DNA of 64,000 nucleotides from Halolamina litorea (GTDB lineage: Archaea; Halobacteriota; Halobacteria; Halobacteriales; Haloferacaceae). Positions within the stretch are counted from its first letter, which is position 1, and each line of letters opens with the position of its first letter. The stretch covers positions 1 to 64,000 of the forward strand of contig NZ_JANHGR010000001.1 in the NCBI RefSeq assembly GCF_026616205.1, read 5' to 3'. Below, in pieces: positions 42,182 to 51,809 of this stretch. Both the position numbers and the translations under genes were made by a program. The notes beneath the pieces are model-generated. The model was not told the origin of the DNA, did not search any database, and saw only the letters and a program-made list of their open reading frames with translations.

Positions 42182-42862
42182 CTAGCCCAGTCGGGTCAAC
42201 AGGTCGCGCCCTTCGACGTACACCAACCCCTCGCGCTCGGCGTACGCGCGGGCGTCGGCGGGGGTTCGCGCGGCGCCGGTCTCGCCGTCGACCATCTCAC
42301 ACACGACGACTGCGGGCTCCCGGCCGGCGGCCGCCGCGAGTGCCAGCCCCAGTTCGGTGTGGCCCTGCCGGTCCGCGAGCAGGTCCGGCGCACCGCGCAG
42401 GAGCGTCACGTGGCCCGGCGAGCGGAACGTCTCGGCGAAGGCGTCGGCGCCGAACTGCCCGGCGTCGGCGGCGTCGGCGGCGGCGCCGAGTTCCCGGATC
42501 GTCAGCGCGCGGTCGTCGTCGGTGATCCCGGTGAACGTCTCGCGGTGGTTCACCGGCAGCGAGAACGACGAGCGGTCGTCGTAGTCGAGGTGTGCGGCCT
42601 CGGCCGCGGGGTGATCGAGCGCGTCCGAGAGGAACGGCAGGTCCCACGCGTCGGCGACGGCGTCGTCGATGGCCACACAGATCAGGCCACCCGCGTCGTC
42701 GCGCAGTCGGCGGACCGCCTCCGGATCGACGGCGGCCGCGGGGTAGACGATGTCTACCTCGCCCTCGCGGTCGGCGGCGTCGTGGATCAACACGGGCTCG
42801 CCACGGGCGAAGGCCGCCTCGGCGGCGGCGACGGCGTCGACGCCGGTTCGGGTCGAACTCAT
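42182..42862 (-). CDS. ribB: 3,4-dihydroxy-2-butanone-4-phosphate synthase
   Basis: 226 residues, single-domain RibB. The acidic metal loop lies in HDAADREGEVDIVYPA; SPGHVTLLRG and GHTELGLAL complete the active site. It makes the four-carbon precursor of riboflavin from ribulose 5-phosphate. Its ATG overlaps the rbkR stop (ATGA), so the two are translationally coupled. Confidence 0.94.
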   Translation of the reverse strand: MSSTRTGVDAVAAAEAAFARGEPVLIHDAADREGEVDIVYPAAAVDPEAVRRLRDDAGGLICVAIDDAVADAWDLPFLSDALDHPAAEAAHLDYDDRSSFSLPVNHRETFTGITDDDRALTIRELGAAADAADAGQFGADAFAETFRSPGHVTLLRGAPDLLADRQGHTELGLALAAAAGREPAVVVCEMVDGETGAARTPADARAYAEREGLVYVEGRDLLTRLG

Positions 42863-43557
42863 GCGTCCTCGATCTCCACGACGACCTCGTCGCCGTCGGC
42901 GAGTCCCAGTTCGTCCCGAAGCATCTCTGGGGCGATCAGCTCGATCTGGTCCTCGTCGTGGTGGGTCCGGTCGGGGACGATGACGTGAACCGGCTCGTAG
43001 CTCCCGGCGTCGGCCTCCAGTCGGGCGGCGTAGCACGTCGCCGAGCCGTACGTGCGCTCCTCGTCCTCCCACTCGTCGATGTCGATCCCCTCGACCGCGC
43101 TCAGCTCGCTGCGGTTCCGGGTGCTCTGCTCGTCGAGGGAGACGTTCAGCGTGCCCGGGTAGGGGTCGTAGCCCAGCCGTTCGACGAACTGGCGGTTGTA
43201 CCCCGGCAGCGAGATGTAGTGGCGCCCTTCGCCGACGCCGCCCGTGACGCCGCCCGACAGCGAGAGCGCGGCGTCGCCCTCGAACAGCTTGCGGTAGTCG
43301 GCGTACTCCTCGCGGAGGCGGGACTTCCCCGCCGCCGTCAGCGACACCCACTGCCCGTCGGCGACGACCTCGCGCTCGATCAGGCCGGCGGACTCCAGTC
43401 GCTGCAGCCGTCGGGAGGCGGTCTGGCTCGAGGCGTCGAGGCGCTCGCCCAGCGCCGAACACGACACCTTTCGCTGCCCGTCGATCCCACCGGACAACGC
43501 GATCTCCTTCAGCGCCGCCACGCCGGCGGCGTCGACCCCCGCGGTCGTCTCTTGCAT
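42859..43557 (-). CDS. rbkR: CTP-dependent riboflavin kinase with N-terminal HTH regulator domain (RbkR)
   Basis: 232 residues. Residues ~1-90 form a winged helix (GERLDASSQTASRRLQRLES recognition region). The C-terminal half is the archaeal CTP-dependent kinase with the Gly-rich GGVTGGVGEGRHYISLPGY and DPYPGTLNVSL. It makes FMN and, as known for RbkR, can act as repressor of riboflavin genes. The coupled ribB supports this. A TTAAG element ~27 bases upstream indicates a leaderless promoter. Confidence 0.94.
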   Translation of the reverse strand: MQETTAGVDAAGVAALKEIALSGGIDGQRKVSCSALGERLDASSQTASRRLQRLESAGLIEREVVADGQWVSLTAAGKSRLREEYADYRKLFEGDAALSLSGGVTGGVGEGRHYISLPGYNRQFVERLGYDPYPGTLNVSLDEQSTRNRSELSAVEGIDIDEWEDEERTYGSATCYAARLEADAGSYEPVHVIVPDRTHHDEDQIELIAPEMLRDELGLADGDEVVVEIEDA

Positions 43558-43603
43558 ACTCTCCGGTTCACGATCGAGACGCTTAACGATACTGGATATT
43601 GGA

Positions 43604-43618
43604 CGGATAACGTATCCG
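43604..43618. promoter_or_regulatory. Inverted repeat upstream of rbkR
   Basis: CGGATA-ACG-TATCCG is a perfect 6-3-6 inverted repeat about 50 bases before the rbkR start and ~20 upstream of its TATA-like element. It could be an operator for RbkR or another regulator; this is inference from position. Confidence 0.4.
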
Positions 43619-43663
43619 TGATGGTGACCGCCGGCGCCGCCGCTGGCCGATCGCTGCGTTCCG

Positions 43664-43669
43664 AAAAAA
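43664..43669 (-). terminator. U-tract terminator after propeller paralogue 2
   Basis: T6 on the minus strand, 16 bases past the stop of the gene at 43685, is a typical archaeal terminator. Confidence 0.5.
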
Positions 43670-43684
43670 CGACGGGCCCGACGC

Positions 43685-44725
43685 TTACGCTTCGGGCGGT
43701 CGCTCGATGATCGTCCCGCTGGAGCCGACGATCACGTCCGGCGTCTCCGTACCGTCCGGGTAGGTGGTTCGGCCGTAGGCCGCCTCGTAGAAGTCCGCCT
43801 GGACCGGCGACTCGACACTGTTCCACTCCTGGTCGTCGAGCTTCTCGTAGATCGTCGACGAGGAGCCGCTGACGAGCAGGTTGTCGTTCATGTCGTGTGT
43901 AACACACGAGAGCCGCTTGGTCCCGAGCCCGATCGGGGTCCACGTGTTACAGTCACAGTTCATCCGGTAGAGGTAGCCGCCGTCGGAGGCGACGTAGACG
44001 AACTCCTGATCGTTGCTGTCGATGTAGCTGATCACGTCGTAGTGCCCGACCTGCGAGTTCGGGATCCCGACGTTCTCCCACGTCTCGCCGCCGTCGCGGC
44101 TCTCGTACACCTGTGAGGAGGTGTCGACCGCGTGACCGACGCTGGTCGCCTTCTCGCGGAAGTCGACCGCGGGCACGCGCGATCCGCCGCCAGGCTTGTT
44201 CGGGCTCCCGAACACCATACAGTTCTGGTCGTCGTACGTCCCGATGATGACCTCGCCGGAGCCGTTGAACACCTGAACTCGCTCGCTGCCCTGATCCCCG
44301 GTGACGGAGATTCCCTCCCACGTGGAGGTCATCCCGTTGGGCGCGGAGTAGTTGTACTTCAGTCCCTCTTCGACGTCGTAACACCCCAGCGCGCCGGAGC
44401 CGCCGGCGAACCAGATGCGCTTGTAGTCGTCGGTGACCGCCATCGTCCGGAGCGAGTTGCTCCGGGCTGCCGGCCCCACGTCGACGACCTTCTCCCAGTT
44501 GCCGTTGCTTCGTCGGGCGACGATGTCCCCCGTCGAACCCACGGCGTGCGGGCCACGCGTGGTGTTGGAGACGCCGTACAGCGTCTTACTCGTCGGTGAC
44601 TCTACTGACTGCCACTCGCTTGCTGCTGACGCGCGATCGACGGCGAACGCCCCCCCCGCCGCGACCGACACTGCCGCGCCAACCGTCTTTACGAACGACC
44701 GTCGACTGAATGGCTTCTCGGACAT
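43685..44725 (-). CDS. Tat-exported beta-propeller protein, paralogue 2
   Basis: 346 residues. The twin-arginine signal (SRRSFVKTVGAAVSVAAGGA) predicts export across the membrane, with likely cleavage near ASA. The body has Ycf48/BNR-like blades: WQSVESPTSKTLYGV, IWFAGGSGALGCYDVEEG, YESRDGGETWENVG, and it ends VGSSGTIIERPPEA. It shares these blocks with the proteins at 24214, 44852 and 57399. NCDCNTWTP near residue 245 is shared only with paralogue 3. GTAAAAG (44759-44765) is the promoter; a GTG at 44734 would be exactly leaderless, so the start is uncertain by three codons. Function unknown. Confidence 0.82.
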   Translation of the reverse strand: MSEKPFSRRSFVKTVGAAVSVAAGGAFAVDRASAASEWQSVESPTSKTLYGVSNTTRGPHAVGSTGDIVARRSNGNWEKVVDVGPAARSNSLRTMAVTDDYKRIWFAGGSGALGCYDVEEGLKYNYSAPNGMTSTWEGISVTGDQGSERVQVFNGSGEVIIGTYDDQNCMVFGSPNKPGGGSRVPAVDFREKATSVGHAVDTSSQVYESRDGGETWENVGIPNSQVGHYDVISYIDSNDQEFVYVASDGGYLYRMNCDCNTWTPIGLGTKRLSCVTHDMNDNLLVSGSSSTIYEKLDDQEWNSVESPVQADFYEAAYGRTTYPDGTETPDVIVGSSGTIIERPPEA

Positions 44726-44851
44726 TGTCGGCACCTACCTCTGGAGACACAAGCCATCGTAAAAGGAGTTGGGGCCAATCGCGCCGAGAAAAGAGTACAG
44801 ATATCCCTATAGGTTCTCTGCTCTTCCTAGATTTATTGTTTCTCCTAGCCG

Positions 44852-45859
44852 CTATCGCTCGATAATTGTCCCGCTGTTACCCACGACGATGTCGACTTCG
44901 CTGCCCTTGTCGGCCGGGGCTGCCGCCAGTAACGCGTTACCGGTGCTCGTGTTCGTGACCTTCCAGCCGGCACCGTCGCTCGCGTCGGCCTTGTGGTAGA
45001 TCCGACCGCTCCCGCCGGCGCCGAGGAACCGCTCGCCCTTGTTGTTCGATTCGAGCGAGTGGATTCGCTTGCTGCCCGCCTCGGTGGGCGTCCAGATGTT
45101 GCAGTCACAGTCCAGCCGAAGGATCCGGCCGCCGCCGCCGCCGACGTAGACGTGGTTCGGTGTCGTTCGGTCCTCAGTGAGTACCGCCGTGTATCCCGTC
45201 TGGGAGGCGTCGACGCCGACCCGACTCCACGAGCCGCCGGCGTCGGCCGTCCAGTAGACGCTCCCGCCGCTGGTCGACACGTACCCCTCACCCGAGCCGA
45301 GTTGGAAGTCCACGGCCTGGACGTCGTACCCCGACCCGGTGTCCGAGAGCATCCAGTCGATCCCGCCGTCCTCGGTTCGGGTGCCGATGAGGACCTCCCC
45401 GGAGGCCTTCCCGAGATAGATGCGTTCGTCACCCGCGTCGCCGCTGACGCCGATACTGCTGAACGCGCTGCCGATCCCGAGCGGTTTCGAGTGGTCGTAG
45501 AGAGTGGCCGTCTCCGTGTCGTACTCGCCGATCACGCCGCTGTTGCCGGCGACCCAGTAGCGTTCGGCGTCGTCGGTCACGGCACCCCCGTTCAGGGTCT
45601 TCGACTGCCCGGTGGGTCCGGAGTTGACGACTGTTACCCACTCGTCGCCGTCGGTGCGACGAATAATGGCGCCCCCCTCCCCGCTCGCGTAAGCGCCGTT
45701 GCTGGTGTACTCAGCACCCGTGAGGGAGCTCCCGGTCGGCGATTCGACCCGTCGCCAACTCTGTTTCGCGACAGCCGTCGACGCCGTACCGAGAACCCCA
45801 CCGAGTCCCGCGACTCCTGTGGCTTCCAGTACCCGTCGCCGGGTATAGCGTCCCCCCAT
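44852..45859 (-). CDS. Tat-exported beta-propeller protein, paralogue 3
   Basis: 335 residues. The start has a twin-arginine motif ([17 protein letters not shown]). Blades parallel paralogue 2: [62 protein letters not shown] and the closing [11 protein letters not shown]. It is transcribed toward paralogue 2 with 126 bp between them and has its own TATA-like element at 45887-45894, ~27 bases before the ATG, so they may be separate units. A tandem duplicate whose copies have diverged strongly. Confidence 0.82.
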   Translation of the reverse strand: MGGRYTRRRVLEATGVAGLGGVLGTASTAVAKQSWRRVESPTGSSLTGAEYTSNGAYASGEGGAIIRRTDGDEWVTVVNSGPTGQSKTLNGGAVTDDAERYWVAGNSGVIGEYDTETATLYDHSKPLGIGSAFSSIGVSGDAGDERIYLGKASGEVLIGTRTEDGGIDWMLSDTGSGYDVQAVDFQLGSGEGYVSTSGGSVYWTADAGGSWSRVGVDASQTGYTAVLTEDRTTPNHVYVGGGGGRILRLDCDCNIWTPTEAGSKRIHSLESNNKGERFLGAGGSGRIYHKADASDGAGWKVTNTSTGNALLAAAPADKGSEVDIVVGNSGTIIER

Positions 45860-46011
45860 GTTCACCCGGACAGACTCAAGGGACGGCAAAAACGATTGGG
45901 GCCGTCGAATCGAAACCCGCCCCGATACCCGCGCTATCCGTTGATTTTTCGCCGAGCCGACGGTTCCCGCGGTTCGGAAGCCCCTTTATCCACCGGGCGG
46001 AACGGTGGCCC

Positions 46012-47760
46012 ATGTTCATCGAGTTCCGGTCGACGGTCGAGGACGCCGTCGCGGCCGCGCTGGCCGCACGCGACCTCCCGACCGACGACCTCGGTATCGA
46101 GGAACCGCCGGACGGCGTCGATGCCGTGCTCGCCTCCAGCGTCGCGTTCCGGCTCGCCGGCGAGGTCGGCGCGCCGCCGCCGCAGGTGGCCGCCGAGGTC
46201 GCCGCGGAGATCGACGCCGCCGACTACGACTACCTCGGCGAGATCACCACACAGGGACCCTACCTCAACTTCGCGCCGAGCGACGACTACTACGCCGACA
46301 CGCTCGACGCCGCGGGCGCCGAGACCTACGGCCGGCTCCCCGAGAAGGACGAGTCGGTCGTCGTCGAACACACCTCCGCGAACCCGACCGGGCCGGTCCA
46401 CGTGGGCCGCGCACGCAACCCGATCATCGGCGACGCCATCGCCAACGCGATCGATTACGCCGGCTACGACGTGGAGCGCCACTACTACGTCAACGACGCC
46501 GGCCGGCAGGTGGCGGTGTTCACGTGGGCCTACGAGACGTTCGACGAGGCCGACCTGCCCGAACCGGAACGCGAGAAGCCCGACTACGACCTCGTCCGCT
46601 ACTACCGCAAGGGCAACAGCTACCTCGAGGACGCCGACGAGGCCGCCGTCGAGGAAGCCGAAGCCGAGATCGAGGCGATCATGCAGGGCCTCGAAGCGGG
46701 CGACGAGGAGACGTTCGAGCGCGTGAGCGAGGTCGTCGATACGGTGCTTGAGGGCATGACCCAGACGCTCTCGCGGCTCCCCGCGGAGTTCGACGAGTTC
46801 GTCAAGGAGACGCGGTTCATGCGTTCGGGCGCCACCGACGACGTGGTCGAGCGCCTGCAGGCCCTCGACGAGGCGTTCCTCGAGGACGACGCGTGGCAAC
46901 TGGACCTCTCGGAACGCGGCATCGACAAGGAGTTCGTCTTCCTGCGCTCGGACGGCACAACGCTCTACACCACCCGCGACCTCGCCCACCACGAGTGGAA
47001 GTTCGAGCACTTCGACCGCGCGGTCACGGTCGTCGGCGAGGACCACAAGCTCACCTTCACCCAACTGCGCGAGACGCTCGAACTCCTGGACCACGACACC
47101 GAACAGCTCGATCAGGTGTTCTTCTCGTGGGTGAACCTCCCCGGCGGCGAGGGGATGAGTACCCGGGAGGGAACCGGCGTCGACCTCGACGACCTGCTCG
47201 ACGAGGCCGTCGACCGCGCCCGTGCGGAGGTCGAGGACCGCATGGACGACCGCATCCGCGAGGACGACCTCACCGAGGCCGACGTCGAACGGATCGCCCG
47301 ACAGGTCGGGATCGGCGCGGTGCGCTACGACATCGTCGCCAAGCAGCCGAGCAAGGCGATCACCTTCGAGTGGGAGCGCGCCCTCGACTTCGAGGCGCAG
47401 TCCGCGCCGTACGTCCAGTACGTCCACGCCCGCTGCCGGGGTATTCTCGACGGCGAGTCGGTTCCCGCCGACATCGATGCCGACGCCCTCGACGCGCCGG
47501 AGGAGCGCGACCTCCTCCGAACGATCGCTCGCTTCCCCGCGGTGATCGAGGAGGCCGCCGAGGACCTCGAACCCCACCGGATCGCCACTTACACCCGCAC
47601 GTTCGCGGAGCGCTTCAACGCGTTCTACCGCGAGTGCCCGGTGATCGACGCCGAGAGCGAGAAACTACGCGACGCCCGCCTCGCGCTCGTGGCGGCCGCT
47701 GCCCACACGATCGGCAACGCGCTCGACGTGCTCGGGGTCGCCGCCCCCGAGTCGATGTAA
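46012..47760 (+). CDS. argS: Arginyl-tRNA synthetase
   Basis: 582 residues. N-terminal additional domain, then the class I HIGH-equivalent [14 protein letters not shown] within [12 protein letters not shown], the stretch [14 protein letters not shown] and a C-terminal DALR anticodon-binding domain (residues ~450-582, ending [13 protein letters not shown]). It charges tRNA-Arg. CTTTATCC at 45982-45989 lies ~27 bases before the ATG, giving a leaderless start. Confidence 0.96.
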   Translation: MFIEFRSTVEDAVAAALAARDLPTDDLGIEEPPDGVDAVLASSVAFRLAGEVGAPPPQVAAEVAAEIDAADYDYLGEITTQGPYLNFAPSDDYYADTLDAAGAETYGRLPEKDESVVVEHTSANPTGPVHVGRARNPIIGDAIANAIDYAGYDVERHYYVNDAGRQVAVFTWAYETFDEADLPEPEREKPDYDLVRYYRKGNSYLEDADEAAVEEAEAEIEAIMQGLEAGDEETFERVSEVVDTVLEGMTQTLSRLPAEFDEFVKETRFMRSGATDDVVERLQALDEAFLEDDAWQLDLSERGIDKEFVFLRSDGTTLYTTRDLAHHEWKFEHFDRAVTVVGEDHKLTFTQLRETLELLDHDTEQLDQVFFSWVNLPGGEGMSTREGTGVDLDDLLDEAVDRARAEVEDRMDDRIREDDLTEADVERIARQVGIGAVRYDIVAKQPSKAITFEWERALDFEAQSAPYVQYVHARCRGILDGESVPADIDADALDAPEERDLLRTIARFPAVIEEAAEDLEPHRIATYTRTFAERFNAFYRECPVIDAESEKLRDARLALVAAAAHTIGNALDVLGVAAPESM

Positions 47761-47774
47761 AAGCCGGCCGGCTT
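47761..47774. terminator. Palindrome between convergent argS and minD
   Basis: AAGCCGGCCGGCTT is a perfect 14-bp palindrome starting right after the argS stop and overlapping the minD stop. It may act as a bidirectional terminator. Confidence 0.4.
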
Positions 47775-48951
47775 AGCTGAACAGCCGGCTGATGAACCCT
47801 TTTCGCTCGGTGCTACTCTCCGCCTCCGTCTCCTCGGCCAGCGGCGCCGCCTGCGGCGCGTCCTCGAAGGCCGCGTCGTCGGTCACGTCGACGCCGCCCT
47901 CGGCGCTCGGGATGTCGCCGCCGGCCTGCTGGAGGTCCTCTGCGGGCTGTTCGGCCCACGCCGGGGAGTCCTCCCACGACCCGGCCGGGGCATCCTGCCT
48001 CCCGGTCGCGGCGTCCTGCCCCTCGACCGCGGCGTCGGCGCCGGCTTGTTGGGTCGCGGCCTGCTGACCCTGCGGCGTCCCCCGAGTGGCGCCCTCGCGG
48101 CGGTTCTGTGTTCGTGGCTCCTCGGACGCCGGCGACTCCGAGGGCTGGTCGGGCACCTCCTCGGCGGCGACGCCCGCGGTCTCGGTTCGGGCCACCGATC
48201 CCTCGATGGACTCGCCCGCGTCGGCTGCGAACTCGGCGTCGTCGCCCGGAGCCTCGACGGGGCCGTCGGCCAACGAGCCGGCGATACTTCGGAACGCTGC
48301 GGCGGCGGGAGCGTCGGCGTCGTAGTCCGTCACCGGGACGGACCCGTCGCTCGCGGCGTGGAGCGCGGCGTCCTCGGGAACCGACCCAAGTACGGGCGCC
48401 GAGAGCGGCGCCGCGTCACCCGGGGCGTCGCCGGGTGTCACCCGGGTCAGCACGACGCCGGCCACGTCCGCGCCGAGCCGTTCGGCGAGCCGTCGGGTCT
48501 TCTCGGTGTTCCCGAGGGCGTCACGGTCGGCGGTCGAAACGAGCAGTACCTCGTCGGAGAGTCCGAGCGGGAGCGCCGTCTCGTGTGAGAGCCCGGCACC
48601 GGTGTCGACGAAGACGAAGTCACGGTCCGCGAAGGAGCCGACGACCCGGCCCATCCGGCTGATGTCGGCTTCGCTGAACGATTCGAGGTCGGAACCACCC
48701 GGGACCACGGTCATCCCGTGTGGCCCCTCGTAGGACGCCTCCTCGACGCTCGCACCCGCTGCGAGAACGTCGTGTAGCGTCGCGTCAGACGCCTCCACGC
48801 CCAACTGGTCCCCGAGGTTCGCCATCCCGATGTCCCCGTCGACGACCGCCACGTCGTAACCGCCCGCGGCGAGCGTGGCTGCGAGGTTCGCCGTCGTCGT
48901 CGTTTTCCCAACCCCCCCTTTTGAGCTGGCGACTGCACAAACTCGAGCCAT
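47773..48951 (-). CDS. MinD/ParA-like P-loop ATPase with long acidic tail
   Basis: 392 residues. Residues 1-235 are a deviant-Walker ATPase: SSKGGVGKTTTTANLAA, VVDGDIGMANL, VFVDTGAGL. The remaining ~155 are low-complexity, rich in Glu, Ala, Gln and Ser, and end with KGFISRLFS, a short amphipathic stretch like the MinD membrane-targeting helix. Haloarchaeal MinD4, which positions motility and chemotaxis structures, also has a C-terminal extension; equivalence is only suggested. No MinE or partner gene is nearby. Start at the ATG at 48951. Confidence 0.88.
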   Translation of the reverse strand: MARVCAVASSKGGVGKTTTTANLAATLAAGGYDVAVVDGDIGMANLGDQLGVEASDATLHDVLAAGASVEEASYEGPHGMTVVPGGSDLESFSEADISRMGRVVGSFADRDFVFVDTGAGLSHETALPLGLSDEVLLVSTADRDALGNTEKTRRLAERLGADVAGVVLTRVTPGDAPGDAAPLSAPVLGSVPEDAALHAASDGSVPVTDYDADAPAAAAFRSIAGSLADGPVEAPGDDAEFAADAGESIEGSVARTETAGVAAEEVPDQPSESPASEEPRTQNRREGATRGTPQGQQAATQQAGADAAVEGQDAATGRQDAPAGSWEDSPAWAEQPAEDLQQAGGDIPSAEGGVDVTDDAAFEDAPQAAPLAEETEAESSTERKGFISRLFS

Positions 48952-49254
48952 GTGGCTTGAGCAACTCGACACGAACGGATAAAGATACGACCCGGTTCTG
49001 TGCATAATCGTTGTGGCCGCTCAGCGGCCCGAACGCGACCGTTCGGCCGGCTCTGTGGAACCTATTTTCCATACTACTGGACGAGGCTATACGCTGCCGT
49101 CCGGAAGTGATGCTACAGGCCGCATTCGTCCCACCGCCCGCACTCACGACCCGGCCCACCCGCGCGTCGGGCGTCGGCGCCGCGTCTTCGTGCGTTACGC
49201 CCCCACAGGGGTAGTCAACAGGTACTTACACGCGTTGGCGCCTATCCTGCATTA
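48952..49254. other. 303-bp divergent promoter region between minD and prf1
   Basis: No coding frame is convincing. It contains inverted repeat CCGAACG/CGTTCGG near 49028-49045 and a CTTACACG-like element ~27 bases before the prf1 ATG. The left end (ACGGATAAAGATACG, ~48976) could supply the minD promoter on the minus strand. Confidence 0.5.
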
Positions 49255-50505
49255 ATGAGCACTGACGCCGAGGAGACAAGCGAGGACCGGCGGAAGTACG
49301 AGTTCCGCAAAGTCCTCGAGGAACTGGAGGAGTTCGAAGGATCAGGAACGCAGCTCGTCACCATCTACATCCCGGAGGACCGACTGATCTCCGACGTGGT
49401 CGCCCACGTGACTCAGGAGCACTCGGAGGCGGCCAACATCAAGTCCAAACAGACCCGGACGAACGTGCAGGACGCTCTCACGTCCATCAAGGACCGGCTG
49501 CGCTACTACGACGTGAAGCCCCCCGAGAACGGGATGGTGATCTTCTCGGGCGCCATCGACGCCGGCGGCGGCCAGACGGAGATGATCACCCGGACGCTCG
49601 AGTCCCCGCCCAACCCCGTCGAGTCGTTCCGCTACCACTGTGACTCGGACTTCCTGATCGAGCCGCTGGAGCACATGATGGCCGACTCGGGCCTGTTCGG
49701 CCTGATCGTGCTGGACCGACGGGAGGCAAACGTCGGCTGGCTCAAGGGCAAGCGCGTCGAGCCGGTCAAGTCAGCGTCCTCGCTGGTGCCGGGCAAGCAG
49801 CGGAAGGGTGGTCAGTCCGCCCAGCGTTTCGCCCGCCTGCGCCTCGAAGCCATCGACAACTTCTACCAGGAGGTCGCGGAGATGGCCAACGACTTGATGG
49901 TGAACAAGCGCCACGAACTCGACGGCATCCTCGTCGGCGGGCCGTCGCCGACGAAAGACGAGTTCCTCGACGGCGACTACCTCCACCACGAACTGCAGGA
50001 CAAGGTCCTCGGGAAGTTCGACGTCTCCTACACCGACGAGTCGGGCCTCTACGACCTCGTCGACGCCGGGCAGGAGGCGCTGGCCGACCAGGAACTGGTC
50101 GACGACAAGAACCAGATGGAGGAGTTCTTCGAGAACCTCCACACTGGCAACGAGGCGACCTACGGGTTCACGCCCACGCGGAAGAACCTCATCATGGGCT
50201 CGGTCGACCGCCTGCTGCTCTCGGAGGACCTCACCGAGGACGTGATCCCCTTCGAGTGTCCCAACGGCCACACCGAGTACGAGACCGTCGAGCGCCGCCA
50301 CAACACCCCCAGCCACGAGTGTTCGGAGTGTGGCGAGGCTGCCGAGCCCGGCGAGCGCGAGGACGTGGTCGAACACCTGATGGAGATCGCCGACCAACGC
50401 GGGACCGAGACGAAGTTCATCAGCACCGACTTCGAGAAGGGCGAACAGCTGCTCAACGCCTTCGGTGGCGTCGCCGGTATCCTGCGCTACGAGACCGGCG
50501 TCTAA
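49255..50505 (+). CDS. prf1: Peptide chain release factor aRF1
   Basis: 416 residues. The stop-codon reading motif NIKS is in AANIKSKQTRTNVQ, and the peptidyl-tRNA hydrolysis motif GGQ in AIDAGGGQTEM. The C-terminal domain carries a zinc-ribbon-like CPNGH ... CSECG insertion. It terminates translation at all three stop codons. The start is leaderless-like and the length standard. Confidence 0.97.
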   Translation: MSTDAEETSEDRRKYEFRKVLEELEEFEGSGTQLVTIYIPEDRLISDVVAHVTQEHSEAANIKSKQTRTNVQDALTSIKDRLRYYDVKPPENGMVIFSGAIDAGGGQTEMITRTLESPPNPVESFRYHCDSDFLIEPLEHMMADSGLFGLIVLDRREANVGWLKGKRVEPVKSASSLVPGKQRKGGQSAQRFARLRLEAIDNFYQEVAEMANDLMVNKRHELDGILVGGPSPTKDEFLDGDYLHHELQDKVLGKFDVSYTDESGLYDLVDAGQEALADQELVDDKNQMEEFFENLHTGNEATYGFTPTRKNLIMGSVDRLLLSEDLTEDVIPFECPNGHTEYETVERRHNTPSHECSECGEAAEPGEREDVVEHLMEIADQRGTETKFISTDFEKGEQLLNAFGGVAGILRYETGV

Positions 50506-50513
50506 ATCCCGAC

Positions 50514-50551
50514 CTTTTGCTGCGGGCCGGCCCAGCCGGCCCTGGCAAAAG
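50514..50551 (+). terminator. Hairpin downstream of prf1
   Basis: A strong stem starts 9 bases after the prf1 stop: CTTTTGC (50514-50520) pairs with GCAAAAG (50545-50551), and GGGCCGG (50524-50530) with CCGGCCC (50536-50542), loop CCCAG. It probably terminates or stabilises the prf1 mRNA. The rest of the gap to 50666 has more short hairpins (CCCCCTTCGGGGG) but no gene. Confidence 0.5.
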
Positions 50552-50666
50552 CTCGATCAAAAGCCTTCGTCACCCTCCTCCCCCTTCGGGGGTTCCTCGG
50601 CCCGCTCACTTCGTTCGCGGGAGTGCACGGAGCAGTTACCGCCTGACTATTCCCTTTTCAGCCTGA

Positions 50667-51737
50667 CTACAGGCTCTCCCGCCCGAGCGGCTCGTAGAGG
50701 TAGTGGTACTCGTCGCCGAACACGACGTAGTGGCCCAGATGCTCGTCCTGAATGATCCGGGCGTTCGTGTCGGCCGCGAGGTCGACCAGCCCCTCAAGCG
50801 AAGTCGCGCGGATGCGCTCGCCCGGCGGGTCGTCGGGCACGCCGCCGATGGTCACCCAGTCCTCGAACTCCGCACGCTCCAGGGCGGCCTGCTCGTGAGT
50901 CGTCAGGTCGAGGATGCCCTCGCGGTCGGCTTTCACGCAGGCGCCGGCGCCGAGCAGGCCCAACAGGATCAACAGCGGCCCGCCGGCCGTCTCGACCGCC
51001 CCCGCCTCGACCGGTTCGCGCACGACGATGGTTCGCGTGTGCTCGGCGGCCTCGGCGTCGCCGCCGTCGACCTCGTAGACCTGTGAGCCGGGGCGGATCG
51101 TCAGGTCCTGTGTCACTGTCTCGTTGGCCGACTGGTTCGCCGCGTTCCCGCGGTAAAGCGTCTCCGCGCGCACGAGCACGGTCGTCTCCCCGGCGGTGCT
51201 CAGCGAGGACTCGATCCGACTCAGTCGCTCACGGACTGCAGTGACGTTGACCGAGAAGTCGGTCCTGACCGACTCGCCGGGGACGAGTTCGGCGGTCTCG
51301 CGGTTCAGCCGGTCGGTCTGCTCCCAGTAGACCGTCCCCGACTCGGGGTCCTCCGCCCGGAGCACGAGCGTGAGGGTCGTCTGTGTCGCCACCGTCCCCT
51401 CGTCGCCGTCGAAGTCGGCGTGGTGGGTCCCCGTCAGTATCGGCGACGCCTCCGAGAAGTACGCGCTCCGGTTCTCCAGTTCGGTGCCGACCGGGTAGAC
51501 CGGGTTCTGCTGCTCGACGGTCGCGCTGTGGCCGAACTCGGTGGTCGACTCCCAGCCGTCGACGGTCCGGGTCTCCTCAACGGTGCCCGGGGCGATAACC
51601 GCGCCGTAGGTCACGCCGGCGCCGACGACCGACAGCAGGAGGAACGCGGCGACGACGATTCTGAGACGGTCCGAAAGCACTGCACGTGCCCGAACCCGCC
51701 AGTCCGGCGACGGCCACGGCCCTGATCGTTCCGACAT
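50667..51737 (-). CDS. DUF5305 family membrane protein
   Basis: 356 residues. An N-terminal membrane segment (IVVAAFLLLSVVGAGVTYGAVIAPG) is followed by a ~220-residue extracytoplasmic beta domain with glycosylation sequons, a second membrane segment (AGGPLLILLGLLGAGACV) and a cytoplasmic tail ending HLGHYVVFGDEYHYLYEPLG. This matches haloarchaeal DUF5305 proteins, which I recall being linked to signal peptidase and SipW-type proteins. It is last in the minus-strand cluster 55243-50667. Function unknown. Confidence 0.8.
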   Translation of the reverse strand: MSERSGPWPSPDWRVRARAVLSDRLRIVVAAFLLLSVVGAGVTYGAVIAPGTVEETRTVDGWESTTEFGHSATVEQQNPVYPVGTELENRSAYFSEASPILTGTHHADFDGDEGTVATQTTLTLVLRAEDPESGTVYWEQTDRLNRETAELVPGESVRTDFSVNVTAVRERLSRIESSLSTAGETTVLVRAETLYRGNAANQSANETVTQDLTIRPGSQVYEVDGGDAEAAEHTRTIVVREPVEAGAVETAGGPLLILLGLLGAGACVKADREGILDLTTHEQAALERAEFEDWVTIGGVPDDPPGERIRATSLEGLVDLAADTNARIIQDEHLGHYVVFGDEYHYLYEPLGRESL

Positions 51738-51809
51738 CTGGCCGTATAACCGAGGGTGGGGCCATATGGTTTGGTGTCAGTTCCGGGCTGGCGGCCCCGC
51801 TATCGTGGG

